From CAZYBG01 sp964645155 (GTDB lineage: Bacteria; Pseudomonadota; Alphaproteobacteria; Rhodobacterales; Rhodobacteraceae): 44,650 nt of DNA. This document shows positions 6,647 to 14,545 of this stretch, in pieces. The notes under the pieces are model-generated. The model was not told where the DNA came from and made no database searches. It saw only the letters and a list, made by a program, of their open reading frames with translations. The stretch lies in NCBI GenBank assembly GCA_964645155.1, contig CAZYBG010000020.1:1-44650 (forward strand). Reading direction: 5' to 3'. The first letter of the stretch is position 1. Every line of letters starts with the position of its first letter. The translations under genes were made by a program, and so were the position numbers.

Positions 6647-7680
6647 GGGCTTCCCTTGCGGGAGCCGCCTGCGCAGCGTTCCTTGCTGCCGCCGCCGGAC
6701 TGCCCGCGGGAGCCGAGGTGACCCACCGCATCCTGTCGTTCTCGGAGCTGCATGGCTGGGAGGCCGACGACCACGAGGCGGCGCTGCGGGCCTTCCTCGA
6801 GACCTGCCCCGACCTCGGCGACCCCGACTGGCAGGCGATCTGCGCGCTGGCCACCCAGGCGCCGGCGGCGAAGGCGTTCTTCGAACTGCTGTTCCGGCCG
6901 GTGCTGATCGGCGGCGAGGCGACGGCGCTTTTCACCGGCTATTTCGAGCCCGAGCTGGACGGCGCGCGGTCGCGCGGCGGCCGGTTCCGCCATCCGATCT
7001 ACCGCGCGCCGTCCGACCTGACGCCGGGCGCGCTGTGGCACACCCGCGCCGAGATCGAGGGCGGCGGCATCCTCGAGGGCCGCGGGCTGGAGATCGCGTG
7101 GGTCGACGACCCGGTGGAGCTGTTCTTCCTGCAGATCCAGGGTTCGGGGCGGATCCGGCTGGAGGATGGCAGCGTGATCCGCATCGGCTATGGCGGGGCG
7201 AACGGGCATCCCTACCGGTCGATCGGCGCCGAGCTGATCCGGCGCGGGGCACTTGCCGCGCACCAGGCCTCGGCCGAGACGATCCGCGCCTGGGTGCGGC
7301 GCAACCCGGCGCAGGGCCAGGCGCTGCTGAGGTCGAACCCGTCCTACGTGTTCTTCCGCGAGGTGCGGGGCGTGCCCTCCGACCGCGGCCCGCTCGGCGC
7401 GATGAACCGCTCGGTCACGCCGATGCGGACGGTCGCGGTCGATCCCGCCTTCGTGCCGCTGGGCGCGCCGGTCTGGATCGAGAAGAACGGCGCCGATCCG
7501 CTGCGGCGGCTGATGGTCGCGCAGGACACCGGATCGGCGATCAAGGGCGCGCAGCGGGCCGACATCTTCTACGGCACCGGCGACGAGGCCGGCCGCCGTG
7601 CCGGCTTCGTCAAGGACCCCGGCCGGATGGTGGTGCTGCTGCCGATCCAGATGGCCTATGCGCTGGCGCCGGGGGGCTGA
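6643..7680 (+). CDS. mltA: Membrane-bound lytic murein transglycosylase A (MltA family)
   Basis: MltA cleaves the MurNAc-GlcNAc bond of peptidoglycan, forming 1,6-anhydro-MurNAc. The 345-residue product has a signal peptide (MRASLAGAACAAFLAAAAGLPAGA). The MltA domain follows (LFTGYFEPELDGAR, FFLQIQGSGRI, IGYGGANGHPYRSIG), and then the 3D domain with VDPAFVPLGAPVW and AQDTGSAIKGAQRADIFYG, which holds conserved Asp295 and Asp307, one of which should be the catalytic acid. No lipobox cysteine is evident, so it is probably soluble in the periplasm or held by an uncleaved signal. Its ATG overlaps the stop of the Tim44-like gene; the Smr gene follows after six bases. Confidence 0.94.
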   Translation: MRASLAGAACAAFLAAAAGLPAGAEVTHRILSFSELHGWEADDHEAALRAFLETCPDLGDPDWQAICALATQAPAAKAFFELLFRPVLIGGEATALFTGYFEPELDGARSRGGRFRHPIYRAPSDLTPGALWHTRAEIEGGGILEGRGLEIAWVDDPVELFFLQIQGSGRIRLEDGSVIRIGYGGANGHPYRSIGAELIRRGALAAHQASAETIRAWVRRNPAQGQALLRSNPSYVFFREVRGVPSDRGPLGAMNRSVTPMRTVAVDPAFVPLGAPVWIEKNGADPLRRLMVAQDTGSAIKGAQRADIFYGTGDEAGRRAGFVKDPGRMVVLLPIQMAYALAPGG

Positions 7681-7686
7681 GCCGCA

Positions 7687-8316
7687 ATGAGCCGGAAGCG
7701 CGGCCTCCGCCCCGAGGAGGCGCGGCTGTGGGAGCGGGTCGCGGGAACCGCGCGGCCGATGCCGGCGCGCCGCAAGGCCGGTGCCCAGCCGGCCTTTCCC
7801 GCGGCGGAGCCTGAGGCAGGTCAGCCGACGGGGTCAACAGCTGGGCCGGCCGTCGGGCCGCCGCTCGCGCCGTTCCGGATCGGCGAGGCGCTGGCGCCGC
7901 GCGATCCGGGCCACGTGATGCAGCCCGGGATCGCCGAGCGGATCGCCGGCGAGCCGGTGCGGATGGACCGCAAGGCGTTCGACCGGATGAACCGCGGCAA
8001 GCTCAGCCCCGAGGGGCGGCTCGACCTGCACGGGATGACGCTGGCCGAGGCGCAGCCAGCGCTGGTCCGCTTCGTCCTCGGCGCGCAGGCGGCGGGCAAG
8101 CGGCTGGTGCTGGTCGTCACCGGCAAGGGCCGCGACCGGGACGAGGACGGGCCGATCCCGGCGCGCCGCGGCCTGCTGCGGCAGCAGGTGCCGGCCTGGC
8201 TGTCCCAGCCGCCGCTTGGCGCCGCGGTCCTGCAGGTGGCCGAGGCGCATCGCCGCCATGGCGGTGGAGGGGCCTACTACGTCTATCTGCGCCGGCCGGC
8301 CGGGTCGCGGCCCTAG
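7687..8316 (+). CDS. Smr-domain protein (small MutS-related)
   Basis: The 209-residue protein has a low-complexity basic and Pro/Ala-rich N-terminal half and a C-terminal Smr domain. The domain shows the motif LDLHGMTLAEAQ (about 116-127), LVLVVTGKGRD replacing the usual HGKG, and the terminal block YYVYLRR. Smr domains are nucleases or nucleic-acid binders; this stand-alone proteobacterial type has no settled role. It starts at ATG 7687, six bases after the mltA stop, and is the last gene of the rightward block. It converges with the ROK regulator across ten bases and a GC-rich hairpin. Confidence 0.88.
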   Translation: MSRKRGLRPEEARLWERVAGTARPMPARRKAGAQPAFPAAEPEAGQPTGSTAGPAVGPPLAPFRIGEALAPRDPGHVMQPGIAERIAGEPVRMDRKAFDRMNRGKLSPEGRLDLHGMTLAEAQPALVRFVLGAQAAGKRLVLVVTGKGRDRDEDGPIPARRGLLRQQVPAWLSQPPLGAAVLQVAEAHRRHGGGGAYYVYLRRPAGSRP

Positions 8317-8337
8317 GCGGCGGGGCTCAGGCCGCCT
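8315..8337. terminator. Stem-loop between convergent smr and ROK regulator genes
   Basis: AGGCGGC (8315-8321) and GCCGCCT (8331-8337) form a 7-bp perfect stem with a 9-base loop that spans both stop codons. There is no U-run on either side, so it may stabilise 3' ends rather than act as a classical intrinsic terminator. Confidence 0.4.
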
Positions 8338-9601
8338 CGCGCGTCGCGCCGAGGATGCCTTCGGTCACCGCCGAGAGGGCGAGCGCCGCGGCGCCGTGCG
8401 CCCAGAGCATGTCGCCCCAGGCATGCACCTCGATCTTCGGCGGCGGCCGGTTCGCGTTGAGCATCAGGCTGTCCATCTCGGCCAGCGTGTCGGCGGCATA
8501 GAGGTAGTCGTAGCGCATCCGCTCGCCCGACAGGATGATGAGGCCGGGGTCGAAGAGGTTCACGACATTGGCGAGGCCGACGGCGAGGTAGCGCCCGGCG
8601 CGGCGGAAGATCGTCCGCGCGGCGGCATTGCCTGCCTTGGCATGGTCGAACAGGCTTTCGAGCAGCACGTTGATCGGCTGCCCCTGGCGACCGATGACGT
8701 TGAGCGCTGTCGCCGCCTCGCGGGCGAGCGCGTAGTCGGCGATGTAGGCCTCGAGACAGCCGCGCTGGCCGCAGCGGCAGAGCGCGCCGTCGAGCTGCAC
8801 CTTGGTATGGCCGAGCTCGAGCCCGACGCCGCGGGCGCCGCGGTAGAGCCGGTGGTTGATGACGAGGCCCATGCCGACCCCGTGCTCGATGGTCACGACG
8901 GCGAAGTCGGCAAGCTCGCGCCCCGCGCCGAACCAGAGTTCGGCGAGCGCGACGAGGTTCGCGTCGTTGTCGACATGGACCGGCAGGCCGAGCCGCCGGG
9001 TGGCGGCGTCGCCCAGCGCGCAGTCGCGCGCGGCCAGCACCGGCGACCAGAGGACATGCCCGGTGGTGGCGTCGACGAAGCCCGGCACGCCGAGGCCGAC
9101 GGCGCTGAGCGCGGCGCGGTCGACGCCCGCCTTCGCCGCGACGCGGCTGAGCAGCGCGTCGGCGGCGGCGAGGAGGTCGCCCAGCGCCTGTTCGCCGGGC
9201 CGCTGCGGCACGGCCTCGCTGGCCAGGAGCCGGCCGGCGAAGTCGACGATGACGGCGGTGTGCTCGCGGTCGGAAAGCTTGATGCCCGCGACGAGGTGCG
9301 CCCCCGGCCGCACCGCGAGCGCCACCGGCGGGCGGCCGCGGTTCGCGTCGCCCTCGCGCGGGGCGGAGAATTCCTCGATCAGGCCGGCGTCGAGCAGTTC
9401 CGAGGTGATTGCGGTGACCGAGGCGGGGCTGACGCCGAGATCCTTGGCGATCTGCACGCGCGGCAGCGTTCCGGCCGCGCGGATCCGCTCGAACACCTGC
9501 TGGCGGAGCGGGCGGAGCGAATCGGAATAGGGCTGGATCAGCGGGCCGACCCCCTGCCGGACCTCCTCGCCCGGTGTGTTGGTGCTACCATGCGGCACCA
9601 T
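8327..9601 (-). CDS. xylR: ROK-family transcriptional regulator of the xylose operon (XylR type)
   Basis: ROK regulators are repressors with an N-terminal winged helix-turn-helix fused to a sugar-kinase-like sensor fold. The 424-residue product shows the HTH (PRVQIAKDLGVSPASVTAIT), the sensor domain from GIKLSDREHTAVIVD, the HGVGMGLVI segment, the ELGH signature (GVGLELGHTKVQ), and the Zn-binding motif CRCGQRGCLEAY. It is divergent from xylFHGBA, so control of that operon by xylose or a relative is the natural inference. ATG 9601 is used; an in-frame TTG at 9613 would add four residues and lies inside a short dyad. The symbol rests on context and family, not on recognition of an ortholog. Confidence 0.88.
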   Translation of the reverse strand: MVPHGSTNTPGEEVRQGVGPLIQPYSDSLRPLRQQVFERIRAAGTLPRVQIAKDLGVSPASVTAITSELLDAGLIEEFSAPREGDANRGRPPVALAVRPGAHLVAGIKLSDREHTAVIVDFAGRLLASEAVPQRPGEQALGDLLAAADALLSRVAAKAGVDRAALSAVGLGVPGFVDATTGHVLWSPVLAARDCALGDAATRRLGLPVHVDNDANLVALAELWFGAGRELADFAVVTIEHGVGMGLVINHRLYRGARGVGLELGHTKVQLDGALCRCGQRGCLEAYIADYALAREAATALNVIGRQGQPINVLLESLFDHAKAGNAAARTIFRRAGRYLAVGLANVVNLFDPGLIILSGERMRYDYLYAADTLAEMDSLMLNANRPPPKIEVHAWGDMLWAHGAAALALSAVTEGILGATREAA

Positions 9602-9605
9602 ATTA

Positions 9606-9618
9606 TTCGGCAACCGAA
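9606..9618. promoter_or_regulatory. Short dyad at the ROK regulator start, candidate operator
   Basis: TTCGG and CCGAA are perfect complements around a 3-base spacer (CAA), just upstream of the regulator's ATG. It could be an autoregulatory operator. No second copy is evident nearer xylF. Confidence 0.3.
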
Positions 9619-9724
9619 CAAAAGACCGAGGTACTCAAGCGTCTGGCCCCCAGATACGGCGCAAACTTGCTGCGATGCAGCGCGCTCAGGCCCGAAAAGC
9701 GATCACATCAAGAATGGGCCGCAG

Positions 9725-9761
9725 TTTTTATTTTGACAACTGAATTTATGGCCGCCATTCT
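9725..9761 (+). promoter_or_regulatory. Candidate xylF promoter with AT-rich operator-like stretch
   Basis: A perfect -35 hexamer TTGACA (9733-9738) is followed after 17 bases by CATTCT, a weak -10. The surrounding run GTTTTTATTTTGACAACTGA is far more AT-rich than the rest of the window, as expected of a sugar-operon control region and of ROK-repressor operators. Assignment is by inspection only. The 222-base xylR-xylF gap shows no other gene. Confidence 0.45.
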
Positions 9762-9823
9762 GGCGCTCGTTACGGCGAATCCGCCGAACCGGCCATGCAT
9801 GGCCGCGCCATCAGGGAGGTTAC

Positions 9824-10846
9824 ATGATGCGCAGAATCCTTCTGGCCGCCGTGGTCGCCACGGCAGGCCTGTCGACCGCAAGCTTCGCCCAGACCGTGGG
9901 CGTGAGCTGGTCCAACTTCCAGGAAGAGCGCTGGAAGACCGACGAGGCCGCGATCAAGGGTGCGCTGGAAGCGGCGGGGGCAACCTACGTCTCGGCCGAC
10001 GCGCAGGCCTCGGCCGCCAAGCAGCTGACCGACGTCGAGGCGCTGATCGCGCAGGGCGTCGACGCGCTGATCATCCTCGCGATGGACAAGGACGCCATCG
10101 GCCCGGCGATCGACATGGCCGCCGCCGAGGGCATCCCGGTCATCGGCTATGACCGCCTGATCGAGGACGACCGCGCCTTCTACCTGACGTTCGACAACAA
10201 GGGCGTCGGCCGGATCATCGCCGAGACGGTGCAGGCCGCCCAGCCCGAGGGCAACTACGCGATCATCAAGGGCGACCCGGGCGACCCGAATGCCGGCTTC
10301 CTGCTGGAAGGCATGATGGAAGTGATCGGTGACGAGGTTACTGCAGGCACCATCACCGTGGTCGGCGAGGCGCATTCCGACGGCTGGAAGCCCGAGAACG
10401 CGCAGAAGAACATGGAGCAGATCCTGACTGCCAACAACAACGCGGTCGATGCGGTCCTGGCGCAGAACGACGGCATGGCCGGCGGCGCCATCGCGGCGCT
10501 GCAGGCGCAGGGCCTGAACATCCCCGTCGGCGGCCAGGACGGCGACCTTGCCGCGCTGAACCGCGTGGCGCGCGGCACGCAGACGGTCTCGGTCTGGAAG
10601 GACAGCCGGCAGCTTGGCGCGGCGGCGGGCGAGATCGCGCTGGCGCTTGCCGGCGGGACCGCGATGGATGCCGTCGAGGGCGCGGTGAAGTGGTCGGGTG
10701 GCGAGAACGGCGTCGAGATGAACGCCATCTTCCTCGACCCGACGCCGATCACCGCGGAGAACCTCAACCTGGTGATCGACGCGGGCCATATCTCGAAAGA
10801 GCAGGCCTGCGAGGGCGCGGCGGCCGGCGTGGCCGCCTGCCAGTAA
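9824..10846 (+). CDS. xylF: D-xylose ABC transporter, periplasmic binding protein
   Basis: XylF captures D-xylose in the periplasm and delivers it to the XylHG permease. The 340-residue protein has a clear signal peptide (MMRRILLAAVVATAGLSTAS, cleavage near FAQ). A type I periplasmic-binding fold follows, with VGVSWSNFQEERWKTDE, DVEALIAQGVDALIILAMDK, YDRLIEDDRAFYLTFDN and AQNDGMAGGAIAALQAQG, all typical of XylF. A strong Shine-Dalgarno (AGGGAGG, 9813-9819) precedes two adjacent ATGs at 9824 and 9827, either usable. It is the first gene of the xylose operon and is followed by a large palindrome that probably lets it be expressed above the permease genes. Confidence 0.95.
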   Translation: MMRRILLAAVVATAGLSTASFAQTVGVSWSNFQEERWKTDEAAIKGALEAAGATYVSADAQASAAKQLTDVEALIAQGVDALIILAMDKDAIGPAIDMAAAEGIPVIGYDRLIEDDRAFYLTFDNKGVGRIIAETVQAAQPEGNYAIIKGDPGDPNAGFLLEGMMEVIGDEVTAGTITVVGEAHSDGWKPENAQKNMEQILTANNNAVDAVLAQNDGMAGGAIAALQAQGLNIPVGGQDGDLAALNRVARGTQTVSVWKDSRQLGAAAGEIALALAGGTAMDAVEGAVKWSGGENGVEMNAIFLDPTPITAENLNLVIDAGHISKEQACEGAAAGVAACQ

Positions 10847-10863
10847 GGCACCGTCCGACCCTT

Positions 10864-10899
10864 GGGGATGCGCCGGCCGGGCCCGGCCGGCGCATCCCC
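10864..10899. promoter_or_regulatory. Perfect 36-bp palindrome between xylF and xylH
   Basis: Each 18-base half is the exact reverse complement of the other (the left half opens GGGGATGCGCCGGCC), with no unpaired spacer in the DNA. In RNA it would form a stem of about 16 bp with a 4-base loop, starting 17 bases after the xylF stop. Stable hairpins after binding-protein genes commonly protect the upstream mRNA and reduce downstream expression, as in mal and similar operons. There is no U-tract, so full termination is unlikely. Confidence 0.75.
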
Positions 10900-11002
10900 C
10901 CGACCCGTCGACGCGACGGCCCCGCCTGCATCCGCCCTTCCCGCGACGCGCCGGCCGACGACATCGGCCCGTCGCATCGGCCCCTGTCGGAGGATGACGC
11001 CC

Positions 11003-12328
11003 GTGACCCAAGCCACCTCGACCTCGACGCCCGGCGCGGCCGGCCCCGGCGACGGCGCGATCACGCGGTTCCTCCGCGCGACCGAGATCGACACCCGCCT
11101 TCTGGGCATGTGCGGGGCGCTTCTGATGATCTGGGTGGGCTTCCACCTCTATGGCCACTTCGTGAATGGCTTCGGCGCGTTCCTGACGCCGCGGAACCTG
11201 TGGAACCTCTCGGTCCAGACCTCGTCGATCGGCATCATGGCGACCGGGATGGTGCTGGTCATCGTGACCCGCAACATCGACCTTTCGGTCGGCTCGATGC
11301 TGGGCTTCTGCGCGACCATCATGGGCATGCTGCAGGTCTATGTGCTGCCGCAGTACCTCGGCCTCGGCCACCCGGCGATCTGGGTCATCGCGGTGGTCAC
11401 CGGCATGGCGACCGGCGCGCTGATCGGCGCGTTCCACGGCTGGCTGATCGGCTACCGCCGGATCCCGGCCTTCATCGTCACGCTGGGCGGCCTCCTCGTC
11501 TGGCGCGGCTCGGCGTTCCTGGTGGCGCGGGGCGAGACGATCTCGCCGGTGGATTCGACCTTCGCGCTGCTCGGCGGCGGGCCCTACGGCGCGATCGGCG
11601 CCACGGGAAGCTGGATCGTCGGGCTGCTGGGCTGCCTCGGCGTGGTGTTCCTGATCGTCAACGGCCGCCGGCAGCGGCACAAGTTCATGTTCCCGCAGCG
11701 GCCGATCTGGGCCGAATGGTTCCTCGCCGCGCTGGGCTGCGGCGTGATCATCGGCGCGGTGCTCCTCGTCAACTCCTACCCCTGGCCGCGGGGCATCGTG
11801 AACGCCTATGCCGAGGCGAACGGCATCGTGGTGCCGGAGGAGGGGCTGTTCATCTCGCACGGCTTCGCCATTCCGGTGCTGATCCTGCTTTCGGTCGCGA
11901 TCGTGATGACCTTCATCTCGACCCGCACGCGGTTCGGGCGCTACGTCTACGCGATCGGCGGCAACCCCGACGCGGCCGAGCTGGCCGGGATCAACACCCG
12001 GTTCATGACGGTGAAGATCTTCGCGCTGATGGGGATGCTCGCCGGTCTTTCGGCGGTGGTCGCCTCGGCGCGCCTCAACTCGGCGACGAACGCGCTCGGC
12101 ACGCTCGACGAGCTGTACGTGATCGCTGCCGCGGTGATCGGCGGCACCTCGCTCGCCGGCGGGGTCGGCACGATCTACGGCGCGATCCTCGGCGCGCTGG
12201 TCATGCAGTCGCTGCAGACCGGGATGGTGCTGATCGGCTTCGACGCGGCGATCCAGCAGATCGTCGTCGGCACGGTCCTCGTCCTCGCCGTCTACCTCGA
12301 CATCCTCTACCGCCGCCGCTCGAAATGA
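11003..12328 (+). CDS. xylH: D-xylose ABC transporter permease
   Basis: XylH forms the membrane channel for xylose uptake. The 441-residue protein has about ten membrane segments and the branched-chain/ribose permease fold: NLSVQTSSIGIMATGMVLVI, TRNIDLSVGSMLG, GWLIGYRRIPAFIVTLGGL, the cytoplasmic loop GRYVYAIGGNPDAAELAGIN, and the late GGTSLAGGVGTIYGAILGAL. GTG 11003 is chosen because GGAGGA (10989-10994) lies eight bases upstream; the in-frame ATG 10994 overlaps that Shine-Dalgarno. The gene ends in an ATGA overlap with an upstream xylG start codon. Confidence 0.94.
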   Translation: MTQATSTSTPGAAGPGDGAITRFLRATEIDTRLLGMCGALLMIWVGFHLYGHFVNGFGAFLTPRNLWNLSVQTSSIGIMATGMVLVIVTRNIDLSVGSMLGFCATIMGMLQVYVLPQYLGLGHPAIWVIAVVTGMATGALIGAFHGWLIGYRRIPAFIVTLGGLLVWRGSAFLVARGETISPVDSTFALLGGGPYGAIGATGSWIVGLLGCLGVVFLIVNGRRQRHKFMFPQRPIWAEWFLAALGCGVIIGAVLLVNSYPWPRGIVNAYAEANGIVVPEEGLFISHGFAIPVLILLSVAIVMTFISTRTRFGRYVYAIGGNPDAAELAGINTRFMTVKIFALMGMLAGLSAVVASARLNSATNALGTLDELYVIAAAVIGGTSLAGGVGTIYGAILGALVMQSLQTGMVLIGFDAAIQQIVVGTVLVLAVYLDILYRRRSK

Positions 12329-12336
12329 GGGACGCC

Positions 12337-13104
12337 ATGACCCCCGACCGTTCCGGAACGCCGCTCGTCGAACTCCGCGACATCTCGATCGCCTTCGGCG
12401 GGATCAGGGCCGTCGACCACGTGACGGTCGATCTCTATCCCGGCGAGGTGGTGGGCCTGCTCGGCCACAACGGGGCGGGCAAGTCGACGCTGATCAAGTG
12501 CCTGTCGGGCGCCTATCGCAAGGATTCGGGGCAGATCTTCATCAACGGTGCCGAGGTGGAGATCACCAACCCCCGCGACGCGCGCGCCCACAACATCGAG
12601 ACGATCTACCAGACGCTTGCGCTGGCCGACAACCTGGACGCCGCGGCGAACCTGTTTCTGGGCCGCGAGCTGATGGGGCCGTTCGGCACCGTCGACGACG
12701 TGCAGATGGAGGCCGAGACGCGCAAGATCATGGCGCGGCTCAACCCCAACTTCCGCAAGTTCAAGGACCCGGTCAGCGCGCTGTCAGGCGGCCAGCGGCA
12801 GTCGGTGGCGATCGCGCGCGCGGTCTACTTCAACGCGAAGATCCTGATCATGGACGAGCCGACCGCCGCGCTCGGCCCGCACGAGACGCAGATGGTGGCC
12901 GAGCTGATCGACGAGCTGAAGCGGCAGGGCCTCGGCATCTTCCTGATCGACCACGACGTGCACCAGGTGAAGGCGCTCTGCGACCGCGCGGCGGTGATGA
13001 AGAACGGCAAGCTCGTCGGCATCGTGACGGTCGACGAGGTGAGCGAGGACGACATCCTCGCCATGATCATCCTGGGCAAGAAGCCGGAACACCTGGCTGC
13101 GTGA
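12337..13104 (+). CDS. xylG: D-xylose ABC transporter ATP-binding protein (single-cassette)
   Basis: XylG powers xylose import by ATP hydrolysis on the cytoplasmic face. The protein has Walker A GHNGAGKST (Lys49), the ABC signature LSGGQ (149-153), Walker B LIMDEPTAA (Glu174) and switch His in LIDHDV. At 255 residues it holds one nucleotide-binding domain, whereas E. coli XylG has two in about 513 residues; this half-size form resembles FrcA-type sugar ATPases and should work as a homodimer. ATG 12337 sits five bases after a GAGGG; ATG 12325, overlapping the xylH stop, would add MRDA. One base separates its stop from xylB. Confidence 0.92.
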   Translation: MTPDRSGTPLVELRDISIAFGGIRAVDHVTVDLYPGEVVGLLGHNGAGKSTLIKCLSGAYRKDSGQIFINGAEVEITNPRDARAHNIETIYQTLALADNLDAAANLFLGRELMGPFGTVDDVQMEAETRKIMARLNPNFRKFKDPVSALSGGQRQSVAIARAVYFNAKILIMDEPTAALGPHETQMVAELIDELKRQGLGIFLIDHDVHQVKALCDRAAVMKNGKLVGIVTVDEVSEDDILAMIILGKKPEHLAA

Positions 13105-13105
13105 G

Positions 13106-14545
13106 ATGTATATCGGGCTCGACCTCGGGACCTCGGGCCTCAAGGGCATCCTGATCGACGACGCGCAGTCGGTGCTGGCCGAGGCCACAGCGCCGCTGGT
13201 GGTGCAGCGCCCGCAGGACGGCTGGTCCGAGCAGAACCCGGCCGACTGGCTCGGCGCGGCCGAGGCGGTGCTTGACGCGCTGGCCGCCGCACGGCCGCTG
13301 GGCGCGGTGCGGGGCATCGGGCTGTCGGGCCAGATGCACGGGGCGACGCTGCTCGACGCGGCGGACGAGGTGATCCGGCCCTGCATCCTCTGGAACGACA
13401 CCCGCGCCCATGCCGAGGCGGCCGAACTCGACGGCGACCCGATGTTCCGCCGGCTGACCGGCAACATCGTCTTTCCCGGCTTCACCGCGCCGAAACTGCT
13501 CTGGGTCTGCGCGCACGAGCCGCGCGCCTTCGACCGGGTGGCGAAGGTGCTGCTGCCGAAGGACTACCTGCGGCTCTGGCTGACCGGCGAGCATGTGGCC
13601 GAGATGTCGGACGCCGCCGGCACGAGCTGGCTCGATACCGGGGCGCGCGACTGGCACGACGGGCTGCTCGCCGCGACGCATCTGGGCCGGGCCGCGATGC
13701 CGCGGCTGGTCGAGGGGTCGGCGGTGTCGGGCCGGCTGCGGCCGGCGCTGGCGGGGCGGTGGGGCCTGCCGCAGGGCGTCGTCGTCGCCGGCGGCGGCGG
13801 CGACAACGCGGCCTCGGGCGTGGGCGCGGGCGTGGTGCGGGCGGGGCAGGCCTTCGTGTCGCTCGGCACGTCGGGGGTGCTCTTCGCCGCGAACGACGGC
13901 TACCGGCCCGATGCCGCGACCGCCGTGCACACCTTTTGCCACGCGCTGCCCGCCACGTGGCACCAGATGGGCGTCATCCTGGCGGCGAGCGATGCGCTCA
14001 ACTGGTTTGCCAGGCTGGTCGGCGCCGATCCCGCCGCGCTGACCGGCGCGCTCGGCGCGCTGGAGGCGCCGGGGCGGACGCTGTTCCTGCCCTATCTCGG
14101 CGGCGAGCGGACGCCGCTCAACGATGCGCGCATCCGCGGCGCGTTCCTCGGGCTGGAGCACGCCACCGACCGCGACGCCGGCACCCGCGCGGTGCTGGAG
14201 GGCGTCGCCTATGCGCTGCGCGACTGCCGCGACGCGCTGGCCGCGACCGGCACGCGGTTCGACACGCTCCTCGCGCTGGGCGGCGGCTCGCGGTCGGACT
14301 ACTGGCTCTCGGTCCTCGCCACCGCACTCGGCACGTCGCTGTCGCTGCCGGTCGCCGGCGATTTCGGCGGCGCGTTCGGCGCGGCGCGGCTTGGCCTGAT
14401 GGCGGCGACCGGGGCCGGTGCCGAGGTGGCGACGGCGCCGGCCATCGCGCGCGAGATCCGCCCTGTTGCGGCCCTTTCGGCCGCCTTCGACGAGGGCCAC
14501 GCGCGCTACCGCGCCGCCGCCCAAGCCATCAGGAGCCTGCCATGA
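13106..14545 (+). CDS. xylB: Xylulokinase
   Basis: XylB phosphorylates D-xylulose at C5, feeding the pentose phosphate pathway. The 479-residue protein is an FGGY-family kinase with the phosphate loop GLDLGTSGLKG (4-14), GLSGQMHGATLLD, ILWNDTRAHAEA, catalytic Asp233 in GGGGDNAASGVGAG (same number as in E. coli XylB), SLGTSGVLFAA and the C-terminal adenosine motif LGGGSRSDYWLSVLATALG. Its stop overlaps the xylA start in an ATGA junction. Here xylB precedes xylA, the reverse of E. coli xylAB. Confidence 0.96.
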   Translation: MYIGLDLGTSGLKGILIDDAQSVLAEATAPLVVQRPQDGWSEQNPADWLGAAEAVLDALAAARPLGAVRGIGLSGQMHGATLLDAADEVIRPCILWNDTRAHAEAAELDGDPMFRRLTGNIVFPGFTAPKLLWVCAHEPRAFDRVAKVLLPKDYLRLWLTGEHVAEMSDAAGTSWLDTGARDWHDGLLAATHLGRAAMPRLVEGSAVSGRLRPALAGRWGLPQGVVVAGGGGDNAASGVGAGVVRAGQAFVSLGTSGVLFAANDGYRPDAATAVHTFCHALPATWHQMGVILAASDALNWFARLVGADPAALTGALGALEAPGRTLFLPYLGGERTPLNDARIRGAFLGLEHATDRDAGTRAVLEGVAYALRDCRDALAATGTRFDTLLALGGGSRSDYWLSVLATALGTSLSLPVAGDFGGAFGAARLGLMAATGAGAEVATAPAIAREIRPVAALSAAFDEGHARYRAAAQAIRSLP

